DNA of 64,000 nt. Source: a bacterium (GTDB taxonomy: Bacteria > Myxococcota > UBA727 > JAUIJE01). The notes beneath the pieces were generated by a model, which did no database searches, was not told where the DNA came from, and saw only the letters and a program-made list of their open reading frames with translations. The position numbers were made by a program, and so were the translations under genes. The DNA lies in assembly GCA_030431455.1 (NCBI GenBank), contig JAUIJE010000001.1, positions 842,357 through 906,356 on the forward strand, given 5' to 3'. Numbering within the stretch: the first letter of the stretch is position 1; the number at the start of each line of letters is the position of its first letter. Positions 21,633 to 29,715 of this stretch are shown piece by piece.

Positions 21633-21695
21633 CGCGACGATGGGCCGCGGCCAAACGGGGCAGACAACGCCGCCCGGCTTCTCTACATTGCCCGC

Positions 21696-22844
21696 GTGAC
21701 GCTCGAGCCGCCCACCCGTGACCTGCTGCTGGCCGACACGCCGTTCATCGACGTGCGCGCCGAGGTCGAGTTCGACAAGGGCGCGTTCCCGTCGGCGCGG
21801 TCCCTGCCGATCCTGACCACCGACGAGCGGCACCGGGTGGGCAAGACGTACAAAGAGCGCGGCCAGGACGCGGCGGTCGCGCTCGGGCACGAGCTTGTCT
21901 CGGGCGCGGCCAAGGAGGCGCGCATCGCGGCTTGGTGTGCGTTCAAGGCCGCGCACCCGGCCGCGCGCATCTATTGCTGGCGCGGCGGGATGCGCTCGCG
22001 CATCGCCCAGGACTGGATGGCGGCCGCGGGCCAGCCCATCGTCCGGGTCGCGGGCGGGTTCAAGGCGTTGCGGCAGGTGGCCCTCGACGAGTTCGCGGAC
22101 GCCGCCCAGCGCGCGCGGCTGTTCATCATTGGCGGCCGCACAGGGTCGAACAAGACCGGGCTGATCCGGGCCGTGCCCGGCGGCGTCGACCTCGAGGGGT
22201 TCGCCCACCACCGGGGCTCAAGCTTCGGGCGCCGGGCCGAAGAGCCCCCCACCCAGATCGATTTTGAACACGCCCTGTGCATCGACGTGATGAAAAAACG
22301 CGGCGCCGCCGACCGCGGGCTGTTCCTCGAGGACGAAGGGCGCTGCATCGGCTCGCGCAACATCCCGCAGAACTTCTTCGAGGCCATGCGCCAGGCCCCC
22401 TTGGCCATCGTCGAGACCCCCCTCGAGGCGCGGGCCCGGCACATTCTCGACGACTATGTGATCGGGGCCCGCGACGAGCACCGCGCGGTGTTCGGCGAGG
22501 ACGGGGACGCGCGATACCGCGAAGGCCTGCTCGCCGCGTTGCACCGCATCCGCAAACGCCTCGGCCCGGCCGCGACCCAAGACGTGCACGACGAGATGAC
22601 AGCAGCATTGGATGCGCAGCTGCACGGCGACGACCCCGCCGCGCACCTCGGCTGGATTCGCCTGCTGCTCACCGGCTACTACGACAAGATGTACGGCTAC
22701 CAGCTGGACAAAGCCCAAGACCGCATCGTGTTTCGCGGGACGTTTGACGAGGTCCAGGACTGGGCGCGCGCGCAGGGGCGCGCCACCGGCTGGACCGCGC
22801 AGGACACCGGCGACGACGACGGCCAGGACAAGGAGCGCGCATGA
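21696..22844 (+). CDS. selU: tRNA 2-selenouridine synthase (MnmH/SelU)
   Basis: 382 residues from GTG 21696. An N-terminal rhodanese domain has the catalytic Cys94 in IYCWRGGMRS, and a P-loop domain begins with GGRTGSNKT (146-154). This pair defines SelU/MnmH, which replaces the 2-thio group of wobble uridine by selenium using selenophosphate. Its presence implies selenophosphate synthetase (SelD) in the genome and supports the selenoprotein call 2 kb away. The stop overlaps the next ATG (ATGA). Confidence 0.95.
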   Translation: MTLEPPTRDLLLADTPFIDVRAEVEFDKGAFPSARSLPILTTDERHRVGKTYKERGQDAAVALGHELVSGAAKEARIAAWCAFKAAHPAARIYCWRGGMRSRIAQDWMAAAGQPIVRVAGGFKALRQVALDEFADAAQRARLFIIGGRTGSNKTGLIRAVPGGVDLEGFAHHRGSSFGRRAEEPPTQIDFEHALCIDVMKKRGAADRGLFLEDEGRCIGSRNIPQNFFEAMRQAPLAIVETPLEARARHILDDYVIGARDEHRAVFGEDGDARYREGLLAALHRIRKRLGPAATQDVHDEMTAALDAQLHGDDPAAHLGWIRLLLTGYYDKMYGYQLDKAQDRIVFRGTFDEVQDWARAQGRATGWTAQDTGDDDGQDKERA

Positions 22845-23476
22845 GCCCCCCCGACGCACACTTTTGGACCGAGCGCTGGGCCGAGGGCCGCACCGCGTTT
22901 CACCAGCCCGACAAGAACGCGCTGCTCGTGGCCCACCTCGACCGGTTGCCAAAAGGCCGGGTGCTCGTCCCCCTGTGCGGCAAATCGCACGACCTCGCGT
23001 ACCTCCGCGACCACGAGCGTCCCCCGTTCGGGGTCGAGGTCGTCGAGCAGGCGGTGCGCGAGTTGTTCGAGGCGCTCGGGGTCTCTCCCACCCGCGAAGG
23101 GGACCTCGTGCGCGGGGCCGGGGTGTCGGTTTTCCTGGGCGACTTTTTTGCCCCCACCTTGCCCGCCCTCGCGGGCACCTTCGACGGGGTGTGGGACCGG
23201 GCCGCGCTCGTGGCCATCGACCCGTCCGCGCGCGAACCGTACCGCGACCGGCTGCTCACCCTCATGTCGCACGGGGGCACGCTGCTGCTCGCCACGTTCG
23301 ACTACGACCAAGACCTGCGCGCGGGCCCGCCGTTTTCGGTGCCCGACGACGTGGTGCACGGTTTGTTCGGCCCGCACGGCACCGTCGAGCGCGTCGCCCA
23401 ACACGCAGGGACATTGCCGACCCCGGACGGCACCGCCCCGGTGATGGAGAACGTCTACGTGTTCGTCAAGCGCTGA
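22841..23476 (+). CDS. tpm: thiopurine S-methyltransferase (TPMT) family
   Basis: 211 residues with the TPMT opening FWTERWAEGRTAFHQPDKNALL, the SAM-binding RVLVPLCGKSHDLAYL and the later GVWDRAALVAIDP. Bacterial TPMTs methylate thiopurines and also inorganic selenium and tellurium oxyanions to volatile forms (known for the Pseudomonas enzyme). Translational coupling to selU (ATGA overlap) makes a role in selenium handling plausible; that link is inference. Confidence 0.9.
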   Translation: MSPPDAHFWTERWAEGRTAFHQPDKNALLVAHLDRLPKGRVLVPLCGKSHDLAYLRDHERPPFGVEVVEQAVRELFEALGVSPTREGDLVRGAGVSVFLGDFFAPTLPALAGTFDGVWDRAALVAIDPSAREPYRDRLLTLMSHGGTLLLATFDYDQDLRAGPPFSVPDDVVHGLFGPHGTVERVAQHAGTLPTPDGTAPVMENVYVFVKR

Positions 23477-23482
23477 GCCCGG

Positions 23483-23740
23483 TCAGATCACCGCGGTCTC
23501 GTCCGGTGCGGGCGCACCACGCGGCGTGTCCTCGACGGGGGCCTCGGCCGGGGCCGGGGCCATCTGGTCCTGCAGCAACATTTGCTCGTCCCCGTCCGGG
23601 CCCGCGCCCTCGTCTTCGGGCACGACCTCGTCGTCGTAGGGGTAATCGTTCTCGCTGCTGGTCGCCACCGACAAGGTGCACGCGGTCAGCAACAGGGCCA
23701 AGCCAAAGAACTTCCGGAGATTGTGCAGCGAACGGACCAT
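23483..23740 (-). CDS. small predicted lipoprotein
   Basis: 85 residues. The N-terminus MVRSLHNLRKFFGLALLLTAC is a lipoprotein signal with lipobox LLTAC. The mature part is acidic and Pro/Ala-rich (YPYDDEVVPEDEGAGPDGDE) and probably unstructured. An ATG 15 bases upstream (23755) is in frame, but a near-perfect Shine-Dalgarno (GGAGGTGATC) sits directly before the ATG at 23740 and decides the start. No family is known. Convergent with tpm, 6 bp apart. Confidence 0.75.
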   Translation of the reverse strand: MVRSLHNLRKFFGLALLLTACTLSVATSSENDYPYDDEVVPEDEGAGPDGDEQMLLQDQMAPAPAEAPVEDTPRGAPAPDETAVI

Positions 23741-23858
23741 GTTGATCACCTCCATGGGCCCACGGTTTCATGTGGGTGCAGGCAGACAACGCAACCGTCC
23801 TGAATGCTCCTGGAGGCGGCCCAGGGCCTCTCCAGCTTGACCAAAAAACCCTTTAAAA

Positions 23859-24795
23859 TCAGCTACCTGGAAGCTGCTTGGCGCCGGGGGCGCGGGCCAG
23901 CGCGCGCCGCGCCTCGGCCTGCATCAACCGCCGAAACCACGCGTGGGCGGGGTCGCGGTCAAAGCGCGGGTGCCACACCAGCGCGAACGCCACGTGCGGG
24001 ATCTCCAGCGGGGGCTTCGACAGCCGCAGACCGAGCTGCCGGACCGCGGCCCGGGCCACCGGCACGGGCACGTTCATCAGGTGGTCGGACTGGGTCAGCG
24101 CCATCAGCCCCACCACATACGAGGGGACCTCGAGGCCGACGCGCCGCGTGACCTGCGCTTGCTCCAGCGCGCGGTCGATGGGGTTTTTCGCGGGGTTGTT
24201 CAGCCGCACCACGATGTGCGGGTACGCCACCCACCGCTCGACGGTGAGGCGGCGCCGCAGGGCCGGGTGATCGGCCCGGCCCGCGACCATGATGCGAAGG
24301 CGGCCCAAGGTCCGGGCCCGGAACGTCTCGGGCACAAACGACGTGGGGCAAAAGGCCACCGCCGGGCGCTCGCCGTCGAGCGCCGCGCGGAGGTCACCGG
24401 CCAACGGCAAGAGGCGCAGGGTCACGCCCGGGGCCTCGGCTTGGACCGCGTGCACCAACGCGGGGACCCAGGGGCCGAACACGTCGGGCACCACCACGTC
24501 GAACCCCGCGCGGGCGGTCGCGGGATCAAACCCTGGTTTCCGGCGCGAGGGCCCGCTCGAGGTCGCGCAGCGCCGCGTCGAGGGCCGGGAGCATCCGTTC
24601 CGCCCGCGGGGTGCGCACCAGGCTGCGCCCCCGGCGCACGAGCAGCTCGTCGCCGAGGCCTTCGCGCAACTGTGCCAAGCGGTAGCTCATCGACGATTGG
24701 CTGATGTGCAGGCGCGCGGCCGCGCGGCTCACGTGCTGCTCCTGCAGCAGGGCGTGCAGGGCCACGAGCTGGGCGGGGTCGAGGGACAAAGACAC
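23859..24795 (-). pseudogene. LysR-family transcriptional regulator, disrupted by a +1 frameshift
   Basis: The N-terminal part (start at GTG 24795, possibly ATG 24834) encodes a LysR winged helix-turn-helix: SLDPAQLVALHALLQEQHVS, then RAAARLHISQSSMSYRLAQL. It stops at TGA 24526. The effector-binding domain continues in another frame from about 24540 to 23859 (GFDPATARAGFDVVVPDVFG and on to the C-terminus). Together they give about 300 residues, the normal LysR length. Removing one base in 24531-24536 (for example the A of accaggg) restores PET-GFDPATARAG, a typical LysR junction. It is divergent from a peroxiredoxin-like gene it probably regulated. It may be a genuine pseudogene or a one-base assembly error. 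Confidence 0.8.
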
Positions 24796-24830
24796 CCCGC
24801 CAAGGTATCGAATACGCCAATGATTGTTGC

Positions 24831-24846
24831 CCAATCCATCGATTGG
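24831..24846. promoter_or_regulatory. palindrome between lysR and the peroxiredoxin-like gene (candidate operator)
   Basis: ccaatc at 24831-24836 and gattgg at 24841-24846 form a perfect 6-bp inverted repeat with a 4-bp spacer (catc). It lies in the divergent promoter interval, where LysR regulators usually bind dyads. Binding is inferred, not shown. Confidence 0.45.
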
Positions 24847-24878
24847 TTCGATTCCTCTGCGGGGGGCATGGTGGGGGC

Positions 24879-25490
24879 ATGAACACGACCAAACCCCCTT
24901 CGCCCGCCCTTGCTCCCCCCCGCGCCCCGGGCGCGTCCCCGCCCCGGACCGGGTCCCGCCGCCGGGTGGGCGAGTCGCTGGGGCGGTTTTCCGTCGAGAC
25001 CTTGGCCCACGGGCGGCTGCGATTGCCCGACGGGTGGACCCACCTGCAGTTCCGCCGGTTCGCGGGTTGCCCGGTGTGCAACCTTCATCTGCGCCGCTTC
25101 GCTCAGGGACACGCCGCCTTGGTCGAGGCCGGCCTGCGCACGGTGGCGTTTTTCCATTCGCCCGCCCGCCTGATGCAGCCCTACCAGGGCGACCTGCCGT
25201 TCGCGGCCGTGCCCGACCCCGACCGCCATTTCTACCGGCTCGTCGGCGCCGAGCAGAGCCCCTTCGCGGTGGTGCACCCCAAGGTCATGGGCGCGGCGGT
25301 GGCGGGCTTTTTCGGGGCCCGGTCCAACCCGCTCGCGGGGGGGCGCGATCAGACCCAGCTCCCCGCGGACCTGCTGCTCACCCCCGACGGCACCGTGGCC
25401 GCGGTGCACTACGGCACCCACGCCAACGACCAATGGGAACTCGACGAGCTGTTGGCGCGGTTCCGAGACGCCCGGGCCCGCGCGGGCTGA
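24879..25490 (+). CDS. peroxiredoxin-like (AhpC/TSA-type) thioredoxin-fold protein
   Basis: 203 residues from ATG 24879; an in-frame GTG at 24843 is less likely. The core FRRFAGCPVCNLHLRRFAQG carries a CPVC dithiol and is typical of the peroxiredoxin-like/AhpC-TSA family paired with LysR genes in Proteobacteria. The N-terminal 35 residues are Pro/Arg-rich and variable. It probably reduces peroxides or disulfides in the cytoplasm. It is divergent from the broken LysR gene and convergent with smc. Confidence 0.8.
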   Translation: MNTTKPPSPALAPPRAPGASPPRTGSRRRVGESLGRFSVETLAHGRLRLPDGWTHLQFRRFAGCPVCNLHLRRFAQGHAALVEAGLRTVAFFHSPARLMQPYQGDLPFAAVPDPDRHFYRLVGAEQSPFAVVHPKVMGAAVAGFFGARSNPLAGGRDQTQLPADLLLTPDGTVAAVHYGTHANDQWELDELLARFRDARARAG

Positions 25491-25505
25491 GCCGCGCTGG
25501 CTGCG

Positions 25506-28500
25506 TCAGCTCACCCGCACCGACACCGCTTTGCTCACCCCGGGCTGCTCCATGGTGATGCCGTAGAGCTGGTCGACGGCCTCCATGGTGCGCTTGTTGT
25601 GGGTGATGACGATGAACTGCGAGATGTTCGACACGTCTTTGATCAGCTCGTTGAAGCGGCTGACGTTGCTCTCGTCGAGCGGGGCGTCGACCTCGTCGAG
25701 CAGACAGAAGGGCGAGGGCTTGATCAGGAAGATGGCGAAGATGAGCGACACCGCGGTCAGCGCCTGCTCGCCCCCGGACATCAACGCCACCGACTGGAGT
25801 TTCTTGCCCGGGGGCTGGGCGTAGATCTCGACCCCGGTCTGGAGCAGGTCGTTGGGGTCGGTGAGCGCGAGCCAGGCTTTGCCGCCTTTGAACAGCCGGG
25901 GGAACACCTTCTCGAACTGCGCGTTGATCTGCTCAAACGCCTCTTTGAAGCGTTTCTTCGTCGTGCGGTTGATCTTGACGATCGCGCGGCTGAGCTGCTC
26001 GAGGGCGTGGGTGAGGTCGTCGGACTGGGTCTTGAGGAAGTCGTAGCGCTCCTCGAGCTCGTGGTACTCGTCGATGGCGGTGAGGTTGATTTCGCCGAGG
26101 TTGTCCATCTTCTTGCGCAGCTCGGCGAGGCGGTCTTTGACGTTGAAGTCCGGCTCGGGCGCGAGGTGGTAGTCGAAGATCGCTTCGGTGGGCGAGATGC
26201 CGTAGTTGGATTGGCAGCGCTGCTCGAGGTTCTCCAAGGAGAGCTCGGCCTCGCGCACGGACAACGCAATTTCATTCTGGCGCTTGCGCGCGCTGTCGAG
26301 CCCGGCGCGCAGGCCCCGCACCTCGCCCTCGAGGGCGCGCACCGTCTCCGCCGCCTTCTCGTACTTCTCCCGGTCGACGTCGAGGGTGCCTTTGACCTCG
26401 GTGCGCTCCTTCATCAGCTCTTCGATCCGGGTCTTGGACTCGACCTCGGTGCGCATGATGTCTTCGCGGTCCCGCTCGTAGCTCTGCAGTTGCTCGTCGA
26501 GGCGGCCGATGCGGGTCTGGATGTCGGTCTCGTTCTGCTCGTGGTGGGCGAGGGTCTGCTTGAGGTTCTCTTTGCGCTCCACCGCGGCCGCGACCTCGAC
26601 CTTGAGCCGGGTGACCTCGTCGCCCTTGGTCTTGATTTCGTGGTCCAGCGCGGCCTGGCTGTCGGCGGCGGTCTTGAGCTTCTCGTCGGCGGCGCGCTTG
26701 GTCTGCTCGAGCTCGGCGATGGTGACCAAGAGCTGTTCGCGCTGGCCGGTGAGTTGGCCGTGTTGCTCGGCGAGCTTTTCGCTCTGCGCTTGCCGGTCGG
26801 TGACCTCGCGCAGCAGGCGGGTGACCTCATCCTTTTGGCGGTTGAGCGCCTGGGTCCCGTCCATGTACCGCTGCTCGATGTCCTGTAGGGCCTGGGCCAA
26901 GGCCTGCACCTGCTCGTCGAGGGTGCGCTTTTGTTCGGTGCGCTCCGCCTTTTGGGCGTTGAGCTCGTCGAGCACCGCGCGCTCCTGGGCGGCCTTTTCG
27001 GTCAGGTCGCGGATCTCGCGCTTTTGGCGCAGCAGCCCGCTGTCGGCCTCGTCCGCGCTGCCCCCCCGGGCCCGGCCGTCGGCGCACAGCACCGTGCCGT
27101 CCTTGGTGCAGAGATTCACGCCCCGGGCGCGGGCCATGGCCCACACCTGGCGGAGGTCCGCGCCCTCGTCGAGCACGTACACGTCGGCGAGCAGCTGGGG
27201 CACAAACTTCTCAAACCCCGGCTTGGCTTTCACCAGCAGCGACAGGGGCCGCGCGCCCCGGATGTAGGGCTCGTCTTTGGGCGCGTCCTTGAGCAGGGCA
27301 AAGAAGCCTTGGCCTTCGCCGCTCTCGCGCAGCTCGACGATGGCGTTCAGGATGAGGTCCTCGTCCTCGACCAAGGCCGCGCTCAGCCGGTCGGACAGGG
27401 CCGCGCTGACCATGACCTCGTGCTCGGCGTCGACGATGATCGCGTCGGCGAGCAGGCCGTGCACCGCGAGCTTCGCCCCATGTTTCTGCATGAACTGCCG
27501 GACCCCTTCGGGGCTCCGGCTCAGGGCGGCTTCGATCTCCTGCAGGGAGTTGAGCTTGCCCGTGACCTCGGTGAGCGCTTCGCGCCGGGCCAGGATGTCC
27601 TCGTCGAGGGCGGACACCTGTTGGGCGACCTGCAGCGCGGCCTGCTCGGTGGTCTGCTTCTGCTCGGCGGTGCGGGCCCGCTCCTGCTGGACCTCGACCA
27701 GGCCTTGCTCGAGGGCGCCGATCTGTTGCCCGGCCTGCGCGTGTTGGGCCTGGGCCTCCTGAATCGCGGCCCCGGCTTGGTCTTGCTGGGTGGCGATGTC
27801 GGCCAGGCGCTCGTCGAGGTTGGTCAGGGTGCTCTGGCCGCCCGCGAGCCGGGTCGAGGCCTCGAGCATGGTGCGGCGCAGCTCGTCGACGTCTTTGGAC
27901 TCGACCACGCGCCGGGCGGTGATCTGTTCCAGGGCCTGCTCGGCCTCGGCGAGCCGGCCTTGTTTGTCCTCGGCCTCGACCACGAGGTCCTCGGCCCCGC
28001 GCGCGAGGTTGTCGCGCTGCACCCGGATGAGCTCGATGGCCTCCTTGAGGCCCGCGAGCTCTTCTTGTTGCTCGACCTTGCGGGTGTCGCCGACCTCCAG
28101 CGCTTCCTTGGCGTGGGTCATGCGCTGCTCGAGCAACGCGATTTGGTTGTCGAGCTCGTAGGTCCGGGCCTGGGCCGCGCTCAGGCGTTTGTCGTCTTCG
28201 AGCAGCTGGATGCGGGCGGTCTCGGCTTGGGTCTCGAGCACCGCGATTTTGGTCTCGTCCCCCACCAGCTGGTCTTGCTCGCCTTGGAGCAGGGCCTGCT
28301 CGACCCCGAGCTGGTTGGTGAGCTCGAAGTACTTGAGCACCGCCTGGTGCAGCTCGATGTCGCGGACCTCGGTGCGGTACTCCTTGTAGCGCTCCGCCTT
28401 GGTCGCCTGGCGCTTGAGCGAGCCCAGCCGGCGCGACACCTCGCGGATGACGTCCGAGATGCGCAGGAGGTTCTGTTCGGTCGCGGCCATTTTGCGCTCA

Positions 28501-29039
28501 GCGGCTTGGCGGCGGGCCTTGTATTTGGTGATGCCCGCGGCCTCTTCGATCAGCCGGCGCCGGTCCTCGGGCTTGGACTTGATGATGGTCGCGACCTGGC
28601 CTTGCTCGATGATCGAGAAGCCTTGTTTGCCAAGACCGGTGCCCAGGAACAGGTCGTGGATGTCCCGCAGGCGGCAGGGGGTCTGGTTGATTTCGTAGTC
28701 GCTCTCGCCGTCGCGGTAGAGGCGGCGGGTGACCTGGATTTCGGAGAAGTTGGCGTATTCGGCGGGGATGAGGTGGCCGTCGTTCTCGAAGGTGACGGAC
28801 ACCTCGGCCAGGCCCATCGGGCCGCGGATGGTCGAGCCGTTGAAGATGACGTCGGTCATCTGGCCGCCGCGCAGGTGTTTGGCCCGTTGCTCGCCCATGA
28901 CCCAGCGGAGCGCGTCCACCACGTTCGACTTGCCGCATCCGTTGGGCCCGACCACGCCGGTGATGCCGTTGCCGAACTTGATCACGGTCCGATCGGCAAA
29001 AGACTTGAACCCAGAGATGTCGAGCCTGCGAATGCGCAT
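25506..29039 (-). CDS. smc: chromosome segregation protein SMC
   Basis: 1177 residues, the normal SMC length. Walker A GPNGCGKSN is at 31-39 in the N-terminal head. Long coiled coils (about 170-500 and 670-1000) flank a hinge (about 510-660, with GVRQFMQKHGAKLAVHGLL at its start). The C-terminal head has the ABC signature LMSGGEQALTAVSL and Walker B PFCLLDEVDAPLDE. With ScpA/ScpB (not in this window) it forms the condensin that organises and segregates the chromosome. Single-gene unit with its own leader. Confidence 0.97.
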   Translation of the reverse strand: MRIRRLDISGFKSFADRTVIKFGNGITGVVGPNGCGKSNVVDALRWVMGEQRAKHLRGGQMTDVIFNGSTIRGPMGLAEVSVTFENDGHLIPAEYANFSEIQVTRRLYRDGESDYEINQTPCRLRDIHDLFLGTGLGKQGFSIIEQGQVATIIKSKPEDRRRLIEEAAGITKYKARRQAAERKMAATEQNLLRISDVIREVSRRLGSLKRQATKAERYKEYRTEVRDIELHQAVLKYFELTNQLGVEQALLQGEQDQLVGDETKIAVLETQAETARIQLLEDDKRLSAAQARTYELDNQIALLEQRMTHAKEALEVGDTRKVEQQEELAGLKEAIELIRVQRDNLARGAEDLVVEAEDKQGRLAEAEQALEQITARRVVESKDVDELRRTMLEASTRLAGGQSTLTNLDERLADIATQQDQAGAAIQEAQAQHAQAGQQIGALEQGLVEVQQERARTAEQKQTTEQAALQVAQQVSALDEDILARREALTEVTGKLNSLQEIEAALSRSPEGVRQFMQKHGAKLAVHGLLADAIIVDAEHEVMVSAALSDRLSAALVEDEDLILNAIVELRESGEGQGFFALLKDAPKDEPYIRGARPLSLLVKAKPGFEKFVPQLLADVYVLDEGADLRQVWAMARARGVNLCTKDGTVLCADGRARGGSADEADSGLLRQKREIRDLTEKAAQERAVLDELNAQKAERTEQKRTLDEQVQALAQALQDIEQRYMDGTQALNRQKDEVTRLLREVTDRQAQSEKLAEQHGQLTGQREQLLVTIAELEQTKRAADEKLKTAADSQAALDHEIKTKGDEVTRLKVEVAAAVERKENLKQTLAHHEQNETDIQTRIGRLDEQLQSYERDREDIMRTEVESKTRIEELMKERTEVKGTLDVDREKYEKAAETVRALEGEVRGLRAGLDSARKRQNEIALSVREAELSLENLEQRCQSNYGISPTEAIFDYHLAPEPDFNVKDRLAELRKKMDNLGEINLTAIDEYHELEERYDFLKTQSDDLTHALEQLSRAIVKINRTTKKRFKEAFEQINAQFEKVFPRLFKGGKAWLALTDPNDLLQTGVEIYAQPPGKKLQSVALMSGGEQALTAVSLIFAIFLIKPSPFCLLDEVDAPLDESNVSRFNELIKDVSNISQFIVITHNKRTMEAVDQLYGITMEQPGVSKAVSVRVS

Positions 29040-29296
29040 AGAAATCGGGCCTCTATTGCCGGAAGTGAAGGCCTTCCGGCCGGGGGAGCTGAGCTGTGCA
29101 GATCACTTTGGACAAAGCGCGGAAGACGTTGAGCTAAGGCTGTTTGTGGGGAGCGTCAATCGGTCCGCGGTCGTGCCGCGATGCGGTCCCGCATCGCGGA
29201 AACCCAAGTAAAATCAAAGTGATACGAGGCTTTACCCGATCCTCGTTCTAGCATGAGGCGAGCGCCCCAAGCGGCTGATAGTATTGGGCTTTTCGC
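29040..29296. other. intergenic region and leader upstream of smc
   Basis: 257 bp without a gene. It contains a candidate smc promoter and two strong inverted repeats. One is gccggaag/cttccggc at 29058-29080, within the smc leader, 18 bp before the ATG. The other is a perfect 10-bp stem, ccgcgatgcg/cgcatcgcgg, at 29176-29199. Neither is followed by a U-run, so they are not ordinary terminators. Confidence 0.6.
29131..29159 (-). promoter_or_regulatory. candidate sigma70-type promoter of smc
   Basis: On the minus strand, TTGACG (29159-29154) is followed after 17 bp by TAGCTC (29136-29131). The -35 is one base from consensus and the -10 is weak. The same TAGCT -10 core occurs at a TTGACA box before tRNA-Pro (53134-53162), which supports both. 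Transcription would start near 29124, giving an 85-nt leader with the gccggaag hairpin. Confidence 0.4.
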
Positions 29297-29683
29297 CTAC
29301 CTGCAGGCCCGCGAGCCGTTGGCGAGCGTCGGCGCCTCCCGGCCCCGGTACTCGATCACCACGTCGGCCTCATCGTCGCGCGCGAGCACCATGTAGTCTG
29401 GTTTGGTCGCATCGGGGCTCAGCGCGGTGGACGTGAGCACGAACCCATCGACCTCGGTCTCGATGGCCAACCCGGCCAGCCCGTCTGCGACCACGCCGGT
29501 GTCGGCGGTCTTTTGCAGCAAGGCTTGGTGCGCCGCCATCATCGCCGCGTGCACCGCCGGGCGGCGGTCGGCACAGGACGTGTCGCCGCACGACCGCGCC
29601 AGCATCGACACCCCCGCGAGCAGCGCGGCGCCGACCAACAAGGCCAAGCCTGGCCACATCTTCGAGGTGGGGATTTCGCTCAT
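29297..29683 (-). CDS. hypothetical single-pass membrane/secreted protein
   Basis: 128 residues. A hydrophobic segment MWPGLALLVGAALLAGVSMLA (about 9-29) would anchor it in the inner membrane or act as a signal peptide. The soluble part contains CGDTSCADRR and a short beta-rich C-terminus ending NGSRACR. No family is recognised. It starts 33 bp after the end of the repeat-domain lipoprotein's locus, on the same strand. Confidence 0.65.
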   Translation of the reverse strand: MSEIPTSKMWPGLALLVGAALLAGVSMLARSCGDTSCADRRPAVHAAMMAAHQALLQKTADTGVVADGLAGLAIETEVDGFVLTSTALSPDATKPDYMVLARDDEADVVIEYRGREAPTLANGSRACR

Positions 29684-29715
29684 GGCCCGATGCTAGTCCG
29701 GCCCGGCGCGCGGCG

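Noticed and set aside
24526..24528. TGA in lysR as a selenocysteine codon
   Set aside because: Downstream reading in the same frame gives no LysR-like sequence; the homologous continuation is in another frame, so this is a frameshift.
29176..29199. rho-independent terminator
   Set aside because: The stem is strong, but no T-run follows on either strand.
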